Positions 1 through 7,562 of a stretch of DNA of 9,783 bases are shown here, piece by piece. Source of the DNA: a candidate division LCP-89 bacterium (GTDB lineage Bacteria; Electryoneota; B3-LCP); contig JALGZU010000089.1 of the NCBI GenBank assembly GCA_025774735.1, positions 1 through 9,783 of the forward strand. The letters are read 5' to 3'. The notes beneath the pieces were generated by a model, which worked only from the letters and a program-made list of their open reading frames with translations, was not told the DNA's origin and made no database searches. Made by a program: the position numbers and the translations under genes. Position 1 is the stretch's first letter. Each line of letters begins with the position of its first letter.

Positions 1-408
1 CAAAGTAATCCGGACCGGATTCACTCCAGGCAGGGAGGTCTGTATCGCTTCGAAGAGTCGTTGGGAGGAATTTCGGTCTTCCTCTGACCGGACCAGAAGG
101 CGGAACTGTCGAGGTGACCAGTTGCCGTCAACCGGGGTCAATCCGACCGGCAGAATTCTGACTTCGAGGTTATGATTTTCGAGGGTCTTCTTGGCTGTTT
201 CGGCACCACTCATCGCATCGAAAACGCCGCACCAGAGCCAGCTCTCTCGCGGCGCCGGGACGGTTTCCAATGCCGACAATCGTAATTCGCCCACGATTTC
301 TTCGATCTCAGCAGCTCTTTTTGAACCGAGTTGGAGACTGTGGTTAGAACGTAGTCGGACCATCTCCGCACCGGTTACGACGGCAACTTTAACCTTGGGT
401 GTTTGCAT
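1..408 (-). CDS. Probable SpoIID/LytB-domain protein, N-terminal part only
   Basis: The ORF opens with ATG at 408 and runs off the left edge, leaving 136 visible residues. The first residues (MQTPKVKVAVVTGAEMVRLR) resemble the beta-strand start of SpoIID/LytB proteins. The stretch WLWCGVFDAMSGAETAKK followed by LEVRILPVGL resembles the SPOR-like segment that often comes before the catalytic or amidase-enhancer region. In well-studied members this family cleaves or modifies peptidoglycan glycan strands. The diagnostic C-terminal region lies outside the window, so the assignment is tentative. No signal peptide is visible from this start, and an in-frame stop at 460-462 rules out a long N-terminal extension. 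No convincing Shine-Dalgarno precedes the ATG. Before the duplication described for the CPBP gene, the CPBP frame would have ended at 389-391, 20 bases inside this gene, so translation was probably coupled. It is the last visible gene of the operon. Confidence 0.5.
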   Translation of the reverse strand, partial: MQTPKVKVAVVTGAEMVRLRSNHSLQLGSKRAAEIEEIVGELRLSALETVPAPRESWLWCGVFDAMSGAETAKKTLENHNLEVRILPVGLTPVDGNWSPRQFRLLVRSEEDRNSSQRLFEAIQTSLPGVNPVRITL

Positions 409-471
409 CGGACTTAGCGAGGGTCGGAAAAGTAGATTCCGTCTGGCGCAAGAAATACTTCACACTGAGGA

Positions 472-561
472 ATAACAGCGCAATAGAGAAGATGAGGATA
501 GCTGGCGACACGTGTTATAACAGCGCAATAGAGAAGATGAGGATAGCTGGCGACACGTGTT
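472..561. repeat. Perfect 45-bp tandem duplication inside the CPBP gene
   Basis: Bases 472-516 and 517-561 are identical over all 45 positions. The copies are directly adjacent, and identity ends on both sides (471 is A while 516 is T; 517 is A while 562 is C). The unit is 15 codons long, so it keeps the CPBP reading frame. The junction, however, reads TTA-TAA on the minus strand and places a stop codon at 515-517. Removing one copy restores an open frame that ends at 389-391. This is either a recent replication-slippage event or an assembly join in which a 45-base overlap was not merged. Confidence 0.97.
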
Positions 562-1291
562 CTCCCGCCGTGTACCATCCCCAGCCTTCCCCGGCGAGTA
601 CGCCTCCGGTGAAGAGCGCTATTCCGTTGTTCAACGCATGAATCAGGATTGCCGGGAGAATGCTGTTCGAACGCCAGGAGATGAAGCCCAGGAAGACGCC
701 GAGGAGGAAGATCTGCACCATCCACCAGGGATTGAAGTGAGCGATGGCGAAGAGAAGAGCCCCGAAGAGAACCGCCTTGGTGACGCTGCCGAAAGCTTCC
801 ATGGAGACCTGCATGAAGCCGCGGAACAGCGCCTCTTCGCAGACGGCAGCCGCGATGATGGCGCCCGAACCCACGAGCAGGTAATCGGAGAAAGATTCCA
901 GTTTGATGAAATCCATGAGCACGTCCTTCACGTCCTCCGGCATCGGAAAAATGAGGTTCATGATGCGGTCCGCTTCGTCGAGCAATACGATCAGTGCCAG
1001 GCCGATCAGAATAGACGTGACCAATACCCGGGGGGAAACCGGGTTCCAACGCAGGCAGCGCGCCACGTCATATCCTTTTAACTGGAGATAGATAATAGGG
1101 GGGAAGATGTAGAGAAGCTCGGTCAAGAACAGGCCCATTTTGCCTGTGGTGTTGACCAGAAGGGTCCCCGCGATCATGGTCCCGACGAGCGCCACAATCA
1201 ATACCAGAAAAGCCTCGTTCGGGGGAGGGTATTGGGGTCGTTTATGTTCCTGTCTGCCAGAAGAGGGAAATTGATCCGGATTTTGATCCAT
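515..1291 (-). CDS. CPBP-family intramembrane metalloprotease, C-terminally truncated by a tandem duplication
   Basis: A 258-residue multi-pass membrane protein of the CPBP (CAAX protease and bacteriocin-processing, Abi) family. These are glutamic-type intramembrane proteases that process prenylated proteins, peptides or other membrane substrates. All three family motifs are present: EEALFRG at 152-158, FAIAH at 181-185 and HALNN at 218-222. A proline-rich cytoplasmic N-terminus (about 1-25) comes before hydrophobic helices near 27-46, 53-70, 87-104, 137-151, 172-186, 190-205 and 210-228. The ATG at 1291 lies 6 bases after the FmdB stop, with only a weak Shine-Dalgarno. The frame ends at TAA 515-517, created at the junction of the 45-bp duplication, so the last helix stops at ILIFSIALL. 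With one copy removed the protein would be 285 residues, with 27 more beginning FLSVKYFLRQ. The active-site motifs are intact, so the product may still work. Its substrate cannot be told from the sequence. Confidence 0.88.
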   Translation of the reverse strand: MDQNPDQFPSSGRQEHKRPQYPPPNEAFLVLIVALVGTMIAGTLLVNTTGKMGLFLTELLYIFPPIIYLQLKGYDVARCLRWNPVSPRVLVTSILIGLALIVLLDEADRIMNLIFPMPEDVKDVLMDFIKLESFSDYLLVGSGAIIAAAVCEEALFRGFMQVSMEAFGSVTKAVLFGALLFAIAHFNPWWMVQIFLLGVFLGFISWRSNSILPAILIHALNNGIALFTGGVLAGEGWGWYTAGEHVSPAILIFSIALL

Positions 1292-1297
1292 GATAGA

Positions 1298-1570
1298 TTA
1301 TTTCTCAGGAGCGGTGCTCTTCTCCGTCCTGGGTTTTGTCTCTTTTTTGGCCTCCTTCGGTTTTTCCCGGGCCGGTTCAGAGAAGTGCTTGCGTTTATAG
1401 TCCGTTTCGTAAAAGCCGCTGCCTTTGAAGATGAGGCCGCCGCCACCGGAAATCAGCCTGCGCACATGACCGCCGCAACTGGGACAGACATGCAGGGGTT
1501 CGGCAGCCATACTTTGAAATTCCTCGAATTCAAAACCGCAGTCCTTGCAGAGGTACTCGTATGTGGGCAT
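1298..1570 (-). CDS. FmdB-family zinc-ribbon protein
   Basis: A 90-residue protein that begins MPTYEYLCKDCG, the hallmark of the FmdB/CxxC_CxxC_SSSS family. Two CxxC pairs (C8/C11 and C29/C32) would bind one zinc ion. The family block LIFKGSGFYETDYKRK follows at about 46-61. After it comes a lysine/glutamate/proline-rich, probably disordered tail, which is common in the family. The name comes from a putative regulator of formamidase in Methylophilus; for most members the role is unknown, so regulatory function should not be assumed. The ATG at 1570 has an AAGGAA ribosome-binding site at 1581-1586 that overlaps the stop codon of the upstream TPR gene, 14 bases away. This supports co-translation within the operon. 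Confidence 0.92.
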   Translation of the reverse strand: MPTYEYLCKDCGFEFEEFQSMAAEPLHVCPSCGGHVRRLISGGGGLIFKGSGFYETDYKRKHFSEPAREKPKEAKKETKPRTEKSTAPEK

Positions 1571-1584
1571 CCTTAGATCATTCC

Positions 1585-3477
1585 TTACGTTTCCAGTGAT
1601 TCCAGGTCCCGGATACGCTCGCGGGCCTCCTCGCCCTGGAGCGATTCAGGATATTCCAGTAATATTCTTTCGTAAAACTCGACCGCTTGTTTGGGATCGC
1701 CAAGGTCGTTTTCTACGATGTCACCGATTTCAAGCAGAATCTCTGGCGCTCCGAGACTGTTGGGGAAGCGGTTCAGGGCTGTTTCGAGTGCTTCGATGGC
1801 CTCCTCGCTCCGGTTCTGGTCCCGACGTATATTTGCGATTCTGCGGAGTGCTCGTTCAGCCAGATTGCTGCTCTGTGTCCGATCAGCCGTCATCACGTAG
1901 AGCGATTCCGCCTCACTGGTGTGGGCCAGTCTCTCAGCGAAATCCGCCTCCGCCATGAGCACCAGACCGACGGAATCGACCGCTCCGTCCCGCAGCATCT
2001 CCATCATGTCGAGGGCATCGTTGGTCAGCGTTCCGGCCGGATTGCGCCTCGCTGCGAGTTGCAGCCTTGTCATCGCCGAATCGACGGCTCCCAGGTAAAA
2101 ATCGACCCTGGCTGCATTCACGAGTGCTTTCGATTGGATATCGACGTTTTTACCGTGATGACCATTCGCCGTTTCCAAATAGGTCCGCCGCGCAATGACC
2201 AGATCTTCCTCTGCCAGATACGTATCCGCGATCAGGAGCGCAGCTTCTGTACGGCTGCGGATGTGGGGCATGCGCAGCAAGCTCTCTTCAAGCAAGCTGC
2301 GCGCGGCTGCTGGTTGACGCAGGCGGTTGAGACGAAGATCAGCTTGTAAGATGATGGCTTCTTGTCCCTGAACACTCTTCAGGTGAGCCGTCGCCGTCAA
2401 GCGGCTGTAAACTGAATCGGCTTCAGCAAAGGCTTCCTGGCCTTCTATGACTCGTGCTAACGCCAGCCAGCCGCGAGGTGATTCCATCAGATCAGGGTGT
2501 GACTCTGCCATGTCGCTGAGAATCTTTCGAGCGAGATCAAACTCGGTCTCCGTGATCAAGTTTTCGACAAATGCCAACAGGGAGTTTCCCTGGCCGTCAC
2601 CAAGTTGATCCGCGTTGCGGACTGATTCGTAAGCTGCCTCCCAGTCCCTGTTCCGGAAGTAGAATTCCCCCAGAAGTTCGGTGACCTGGAGCCGGATGGA
2701 GGATCGGGAAAGCGCTTCACGAAGCGCGGCCTCGATCTGCCCCCGGGTCGTCTCATCTTCGGTGAGATTTAAAATCTGGCGCTTGATATTCCTCTCCTGC
2801 CGAGGCTGTACCTCCATCAACCAGAGCCATTCATCCAGGGCACGATCAAGCTGGCCCCGGTTTGCCCAGTAATTCGCCAGGGACGAGGACAACAACGATG
2901 GAATACCTGTCACCGTTCTGGCACGCCTGGCCATCTCCTCCAGACCGTCCGGATAACGGATGTCGAGCATGGCGGAGAAGAGGCGGATGAAAGGATTCTG
3001 ACTGACCAGTGGCAGCGAATACAGCTCTTCCCAGCGGAGGAGTGCCTCATCGCGCCGGCTCAGGTGCCCACAGAAACGGCCTCCATCCACAATCAGATAG
3101 GCGAGCTGCTCCCGCTGGGCTGTTGTGAGGTCGGCATAACGGTTCTGTTCCTGTATGTTCCGTTTGAGCGAGTCGGTCCAGGCTAACCCTTCTGTGTACT
3201 TCTGCGAGGCGATAAATCCGCGGATGACCCCTTCATAGAAAGGGGTGTAGTCGGAATAGTTACCATAGAGATGCAGGTAGAGTTCGAGGGCTTTTTCATA
3301 ATCCCCCCGGTTTTCCAGAAGGGAAGCTTGCCTCTGCAGTCGCCGTGCGTCCTGATTCAGAGGCTTGCGGAGGTCCAGCGGCATGGACTGGGGCAGATCG
3401 AATATCTGACCCCAACCCTGGGAACAGGTAACCGCAATCGCACAGGAAATTAGCCATACTGTAACGTTAATTCTCAC
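1585..3477 (-). CDS. Exported tetratricopeptide-repeat (TPR) protein
   Basis: A 630-residue protein with a hydrophobic N-terminal signal (about residues 4-23, possible cleavage after WGQ) and then almost entirely helical repeats. Recognisable TPR-type units include one at about 45-72 (ENRGDYEKALELYLHLYGNY) and a clear C-terminal pair at about 553-622 (RSEEAIEALETALNRFPN, then DPKQAVEFYERILLEYPES). The middle is built of more diverged TPR-like helices. TPR solenoids are protein-binding scaffolds. Here the likely site is the periplasm, and plausible partners are the neighbouring membrane proteins, but no partner can be read from the sequence. The start is GTG at 3477, with GAGG nine bases upstream. 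It overlaps the end of the DUF4175-type gene by 11 bases, so translation is probably coupled. The N-terminal cysteine (AVTC) is a poor lipobox, so a lipoprotein is unlikely. Confidence 0.85.
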   Translation of the reverse strand: MRINVTVWLISCAIAVTCSQGWGQIFDLPQSMPLDLRKPLNQDARRLQRQASLLENRGDYEKALELYLHLYGNYSDYTPFYEGVIRGFIASQKYTEGLAWTDSLKRNIQEQNRYADLTTAQREQLAYLIVDGGRFCGHLSRRDEALLRWEELYSLPLVSQNPFIRLFSAMLDIRYPDGLEEMARRARTVTGIPSLLSSSLANYWANRGQLDRALDEWLWLMEVQPRQERNIKRQILNLTEDETTRGQIEAALREALSRSSIRLQVTELLGEFYFRNRDWEAAYESVRNADQLGDGQGNSLLAFVENLITETEFDLARKILSDMAESHPDLMESPRGWLALARVIEGQEAFAEADSVYSRLTATAHLKSVQGQEAIILQADLRLNRLRQPAAARSLLEESLLRMPHIRSRTEAALLIADTYLAEEDLVIARRTYLETANGHHGKNVDIQSKALVNAARVDFYLGAVDSAMTRLQLAARRNPAGTLTNDALDMMEMLRDGAVDSVGLVLMAEADFAERLAHTSEAESLYVMTADRTQSSNLAERALRRIANIRRDQNRSEEAIEALETALNRFPNSLGAPEILLEIGDIVENDLGDPKQAVEFYERILLEYPESLQGEEARERIRDLESLET

Positions 3478-6400
3478 GCGCCAACGCCTCGAAATAATCC
3501 CTGATCAACTGTTGATAATCCCGGGTGTACCCTTCTTTCAGTGCCCTTAAAAGCATCTCTTTGGCTTCATCCACGCTGAACGATAGATTTAATTCGTCCG
3601 GAGAGACGGTTAACCAGGAATCTTCCGCCGTCCTCGACAACCTCTCCTTGCGATACTCTCTTTCTCGAACCGATCTCTGGGCGTCCAGCAGACGCCTCAG
3701 AATACGCTCCTGGCGCTCCAGTGTCCGTTCATCGATCTGCCGGTTTTTCAATTCGTCTGCAACCTCCTGCATTTCTTTACTCAGTTCACCCATTCGACCC
3801 ATCATTTCGGAGATTTGTTGATTATTTTGCGAGAGGCTCTCCATCTGTTGCGCCAACGCCTGTTGTCGGGCAGCCATGCGGCTCAACGCCGCCTGTTGCT
3901 GAAGAGATAGCTGGCCGGGATTCGTCCCCCCGGGGAACAGGGACATGGTACCCTGATTGATTTCCCCCTGCTGGCCGGCCATCTGGGCGAGTTGCTCCAT
4001 CATCTCTGAATAACCCGTGGAAGAAGAAGACCGGGAGAGTTGATCCAGAGCCTGGCCGATCTCCATGATCGCAGTATTGAGGCCGCCCATGGCGCCCTCC
4101 TGCTGGCGCGACACAGAACGGGGTGCCCGGGCCGTATAACCTGAGATCGCCTGGTCCATCCCGTTGAAGGCCTGTTGTACGGCGCCACCCATCTTTGGAG
4201 TGATGAAAAAGCTCTCCTGCGAAAGCTCGAACAGCTCCTCCGCTGTCGACTCGAGGTGATCTCGAAGTCTCTGCTGTTCCTGTGCCAGGGCACGGAAGCG
4301 GGGACTGGCGCGATCCAGATCGCTGGACGTTTCGAGCAGGTTTTCCTGGTTGTAGGAAAGTGTTAGAAGGTCGTGAGAAATCTTCTGCAGAGCCTGAGCC
4401 ATTTCGTTCTTGCTGCCTTCAATCAACTGGTCTTTGGCTTGCCGCATCATTTCGGATAGCTGCGCCAATCCACTCTCGATCTGGGATCCCCGCTGCTCGG
4501 CAGAGGAGCGGTTACTCTGCTTCAGATCCTCGGCCATTTGGCCCATATTCTGAGGGAATTTATTCTCGTCCATCAGCTCCTGTGCCTGAGACATCGTCTC
4601 TTCTGGATTATGCGGAGATTCGGACAGCAGTTCTTGTGCTTCCTCAAATTCCCTCTCGAAAGCTTCCATCTCGCGCTTCAGTTGCTCTTCTTCTGCTGCC
4701 TCTTTGGCGCCAGTCTGTTTCTTAGTGGAGTCATCCAGAGCTTCATTGATCTCCTGCTGCTTCTCCAGCAGCTCTTCGGCTCTTTTGGCCAGTTCATCAA
4801 GCCTCATCTCCATTTCGAGCTGCTTTAGGATATTCAGCGTCTTTTCGATCTTTTCCAGGAAGTCTTCCTGGTTCAGGCTGAACTCTTCGACGGCGCGACG
4901 CAAGTTCTCGGGATTCTGCTGCTTCAGGGCTTCCTGGAGTTTCTGCATGGCCTGCATTAATTCGGGCGTCATCACTTCGTTCAGTAAATTTTGAAGCTCC
5001 TGGTATTTGGCCATCGTCTCCGGCGTGAAGAGCTGGTTTTCCTCCATTTTCTGGACCATTTTTTCCAGTTGCTCGGCCATCTCCTGCGTCTGGTTCGCCA
5101 GTTCATCCTGGCGCTCCAGCATCTCTTTGACGTTCTGCTTTTCTTCCCAGGAAAGATCCGGATTGCGCTTCAGTTCTTCGCTCAATGCTTCCAGATCTTC
5201 CTTCAAAAGCTTCGACCGTTCTAACGCCTCCTGAAAGTGATCGATCTGGTCGTCGTGGCCTTGCTCCATGCGGGTGAAGATCTCTTCCAGGGTGGGGAAT
5301 CTCAACTGCTGTAGCGGCGTTTCCGCCCGCTTGGGACCGGAAATTCTGTCGTTGTCGAGGGCGTCAAGTTTGTATTGAATCATATCCCCGGGGAGCAAGT
5401 TAAGGTCATTCAGGTCCCAGAGATAATCCACCAATGCCGTCCCCTCGCCGAGGTCTTCAAAGGGCAGTTTTATCCATTCGAACTTTCCCTCCTGGTCAGA
5501 ATCATCCGGGACGCCTCCAGGTACGATGCGATAGGCTAACCGGGTTCGCGATATTCTGAAGTCATCCCGTGCTCCCGCTTTAAGCGGGATCAACAGCGAC
5601 TCGTTCAACTCCGCTTCCGCTGGCGGGTAGATGATGCTGATGGTGGGCCTCTCGTCGGGAATAGGCCAGAGGCTGTAATCGACCGGTTCGGCACTTATCA
5701 GACCGTCGTGATCTTCTAAGATGATATTGTAGAAGCCACTTTGCAGGAGATTAAATTCGTGCGAAGCACGATTCACATCCAGCTCCATACTGGATCTGTC
5801 CGGATTTTGGGGGTCGGCATCAGAATGAAGGTGAAATTTTGCCGATTTCAACGAGCGGTCAGCTTCTATATCGATAACCACCCGGCTGCCCTTCAGCGCC
5901 GACACGTCACCGCGTTTGCCCGCCATGGATCCCGAAGGCAATCTGCTGTACTTAGGAGGATACCAGCGCACCTGCAGGTCCTTAATGAAGGGGCGGGTTT
6001 TGACTTCGACTGAAGCGGTGTCGCTCGAAACTTTCTCCCAATGTGCGAAAAGGGTCAGGTCGCCCTGGGGATTGGTGAGGGTGTACGCCACCCGGCCGTT
6101 GCTGTCGAACTCGGCGAATTCTTCCCGGGATTCCAGGCCCGTCTCGGATATGGCGACCCAGACGCCCTGCGGAAGCCTGCCTTCGCCCTCAATCTCTACG
6201 TCAAACGGTTCTCCGCGTACGACCAGCGACGGCACATCGGCCAGCGCCAGAGTGAAGGGGGGGGGAGGAGAGAAATCCACCTGCGGGTGAGATAACCGGT
6301 TGAACGCACCCGGCAGGGAATTTTGCAGCGCGATTAGCGCCAGAACCCAGAGCGCGCCCATGACAACTGTGCGCGTACGCGCTCTCGTGACCGGGCGGTA

Positions 6401-6841
6401 GTCCAGAACGCCTTCGAACGACGCATCCTTCAATTCATGCGCTATGGTTGCGAGTGCCATTTCCGCCAGCTCGGGAGAGGTTCTGTCTTTGCGGCGGTTT
6501 TCGAAAACCTGGAGGGCGTTCAGGAGGCGGTCGTTTACTCCCTGGACGGAATACCCCCAGGCGAGCGCCAGATCTTCCGCCGTCCTCGGCTTAACCAGGT
6601 TGGCGATGATCGGGAAGATCACCCAGAGCGCGACGAAGACAACAAGGCACAATAGCAAAGCCAGGAGAAGGGGAACCCGGATGGAGGGATCGAAACGGAA
6701 GAGCAGTTCTGCTAAAGCGACGATCAGAACCGCCAACGCGGACCAGGCGAGCATGCGCCAGATACCGGTTGCGATCCTTACCTGCAGCACTTTACGGCGA
6801 AGTTCGTTTAGACGGCTGCCTATTTCGACGTCCCAGCTCAT
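3467..6841 (-). CDS. Large DUF4175-type membrane protein with long coiled coils
   Basis: An 1124-residue protein with three hydrophobic segments near the N-terminus (about 28-48, 55-81 and 158-172). An extracytoplasmic beta-rich region follows (about 190-500), with RGEPFDVEIEGEG and WYPPKYSRLP resembling Ig-like domains. From about 515 there is a very long acidic, Gln/Met-rich coiled coil (starting FPTLEEIFTRMEQ) that runs to about 890. A Gly/Gln-rich linker (around 945-990, including LFPGGTNPGQLSLQQQ) comes next. The C-terminal block has LLDAQRSVREREYRKER, then DYQQLIRDYFEALA. This layout and ending match the DUF4175-type proteins of FCB-group bacteria, which are usually encoded near DUF4159 and often MoxR/DUF58 genes. 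No enzymatic motif is visible and the function is unknown; an envelope scaffold or mechanical role is a guess. The ATG lies 6 bases after the DUF4159 stop, with a weak Shine-Dalgarno. A run of nine C on the coding strand (6257-6265) encodes the PPPP stretch. Confidence 0.82.
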   Translation of the reverse strand: MSWDVEIGSRLNELRRKVLQVRIATGIWRMLAWSALAVLIVALAELLFRFDPSIRVPLLLALLLCLVVFVALWVIFPIIANLVKPRTAEDLALAWGYSVQGVNDRLLNALQVFENRRKDRTSPELAEMALATIAHELKDASFEGVLDYRPVTRARTRTVVMGALWVLALIALQNSLPGAFNRLSHPQVDFSPPPPFTLALADVPSLVVRGEPFDVEIEGEGRLPQGVWVAISETGLESREEFAEFDSNGRVAYTLTNPQGDLTLFAHWEKVSSDTASVEVKTRPFIKDLQVRWYPPKYSRLPSGSMAGKRGDVSALKGSRVVIDIEADRSLKSAKFHLHSDADPQNPDRSSMELDVNRASHEFNLLQSGFYNIILEDHDGLISAEPVDYSLWPIPDERPTISIIYPPAEAELNESLLIPLKAGARDDFRISRTRLAYRIVPGGVPDDSDQEGKFEWIKLPFEDLGEGTALVDYLWDLNDLNLLPGDMIQYKLDALDNDRISGPKRAETPLQQLRFPTLEEIFTRMEQGHDDQIDHFQEALERSKLLKEDLEALSEELKRNPDLSWEEKQNVKEMLERQDELANQTQEMAEQLEKMVQKMEENQLFTPETMAKYQELQNLLNEVMTPELMQAMQKLQEALKQQNPENLRRAVEEFSLNQEDFLEKIEKTLNILKQLEMEMRLDELAKRAEELLEKQQEINEALDDSTKKQTGAKEAAEEEQLKREMEAFEREFEEAQELLSESPHNPEETMSQAQELMDENKFPQNMGQMAEDLKQSNRSSAEQRGSQIESGLAQLSEMMRQAKDQLIEGSKNEMAQALQKISHDLLTLSYNQENLLETSSDLDRASPRFRALAQEQQRLRDHLESTAEELFELSQESFFITPKMGGAVQQAFNGMDQAISGYTARAPRSVSRQQEGAMGGLNTAIMEIGQALDQLSRSSSSTGYSEMMEQLAQMAGQQGEINQGTMSLFPGGTNPGQLSLQQQAALSRMAARQQALAQQMESLSQNNQQISEMMGRMGELSKEMQEVADELKNRQIDERTLERQERILRRLLDAQRSVREREYRKERLSRTAEDSWLTVSPDELNLSFSVDEAKEMLLRALKEGYTRDYQQLIRDYFEALAREN

Positions 6842-6847
6842 GGTTCT

Positions 6848-7558
6848 CTATTTAACACTGATCTCTTGTGAGAATTCGTAACGTCGCAGCGCATATATGA
6901 TGATGTTGACCCCCATTTGAAGAGCTTGCAGACGGACTGCTTCCGGATCGTTGTGGACGTCAGGGTCCTCCCAGCCATCACCCAGGTCAGATTCGTAGGT
7001 GTAAAAGACAACCATCTGCCCTTCGTAGAATATACCGAATCCCTGTGGCGGCTTCTTGTCGTGCTCGTGGATTTTAGGCAGACCGCCAGGGAACTCGATG
7101 TAGCTGTGGTAGATCGGGTGCGAAAAAGGTATCTCCTGCCACTGTTCGTTAGGAAAGACTTTCTTGATTTCCCTCCGGAAATGCTCATCCAATCCGTAAT
7201 TGTCGTCCACGTGCAGGAATCCGCCGGAGGTGAGATGGCGTCTCAGATTTGCAGCGTCTTCATTGGAAAAAGTGATGCGCCCGTGTCCTGTCAGATAGAG
7301 ATAGGGCAGGTTGAAAATCGCCGGATCGGAGGGCTCTACCACCACCTCATTCTTCGCTACCGGGATGCCGGTCTCGCGGCTGAAATACTCCAGCAGGTTG
7401 GGGAGGGATGAGGGATCGCTGTACCAGTCACCGCCGCCTGCATACTTGATCCGGCCGATGGTAAACAGATCCAGTCCGGGGTTATCCTGAGCATGCATCA
7501 CCATAGGCCATCCCGCCAGTATGGCGAGGAGTAGTGTTCTTCTGAGTGTGTTTTTCAT
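6848..7558 (-). CDS. Exported DUF4159-domain protein
   Basis: A 236-residue protein. An N-terminal signal peptide (about 1-23, hydrophobic LLLAILAGWPMVM, likely cleaved after MHA) is followed by a single DUF4159 domain beginning FTIGRIKYAGGGDWYSDPSS. Family landmarks visible are LPYLYLTGHG (84-93), GGFLHVDDNYG (112-122) and a late DLGDGWED (191-198). The fold is thought to be related to class I glutamine amidotransferase-like domains, but I see no clear Cys-His-Glu catalytic triad, so an enzyme activity cannot be claimed. The DUF456 stop codon is 4 bases upstream and the DUF4175-type start 6 bases downstream. DUF4159 proteins are typically encoded beside large membrane proteins of this kind, which suggests that the two work together at the envelope. 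The Shine-Dalgarno is weak, so coupling to upstream translation is likely. Confidence 0.88.
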   Translation of the reverse strand: MKNTLRRTLLLAILAGWPMVMHAQDNPGLDLFTIGRIKYAGGGDWYSDPSSLPNLLEYFSRETGIPVAKNEVVVEPSDPAIFNLPYLYLTGHGRITFSNEDAANLRRHLTSGGFLHVDDNYGLDEHFRREIKKVFPNEQWQEIPFSHPIYHSYIEFPGGLPKIHEHDKKPPQGFGIFYEGQMVVFYTYESDLGDGWEDPDVHNDPEAVRLQALQMGVNIIIYALRRYEFSQEISVK

Positions 7559-7562
7559 ACTT

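Noticed and set aside
414..1049. Open minus-strand frame of 211 codons overlapping the CPBP gene
   Set aside because: It lies in another frame of a clear CPBP gene. Its peptide is rich in Arg, His and Gly with no family motif, and it reads the duplication as a meaningless repeat.
557..1081. Plus-strand open frame opposite the CPBP gene
   Set aside because: It is antisense to a well-supported gene, has a biased charged composition with no domain, and has no promoter or ribosome-binding site that I can see.
1687..2349. Plus-strand 220-codon frame opposite the TPR gene
   Set aside because: The minus strand carries a continuous 630-residue TPR protein in an operon. The antisense peptide shows no recognisable motif.
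3424..3477. Lipoprotein signal in the TPR protein (AVTC)
   Set aside because: The residues before the cysteine do not fit a lipobox: Thr at -1 and Ala at -3. An ordinary signal peptide cleaved after WGQ fits better.
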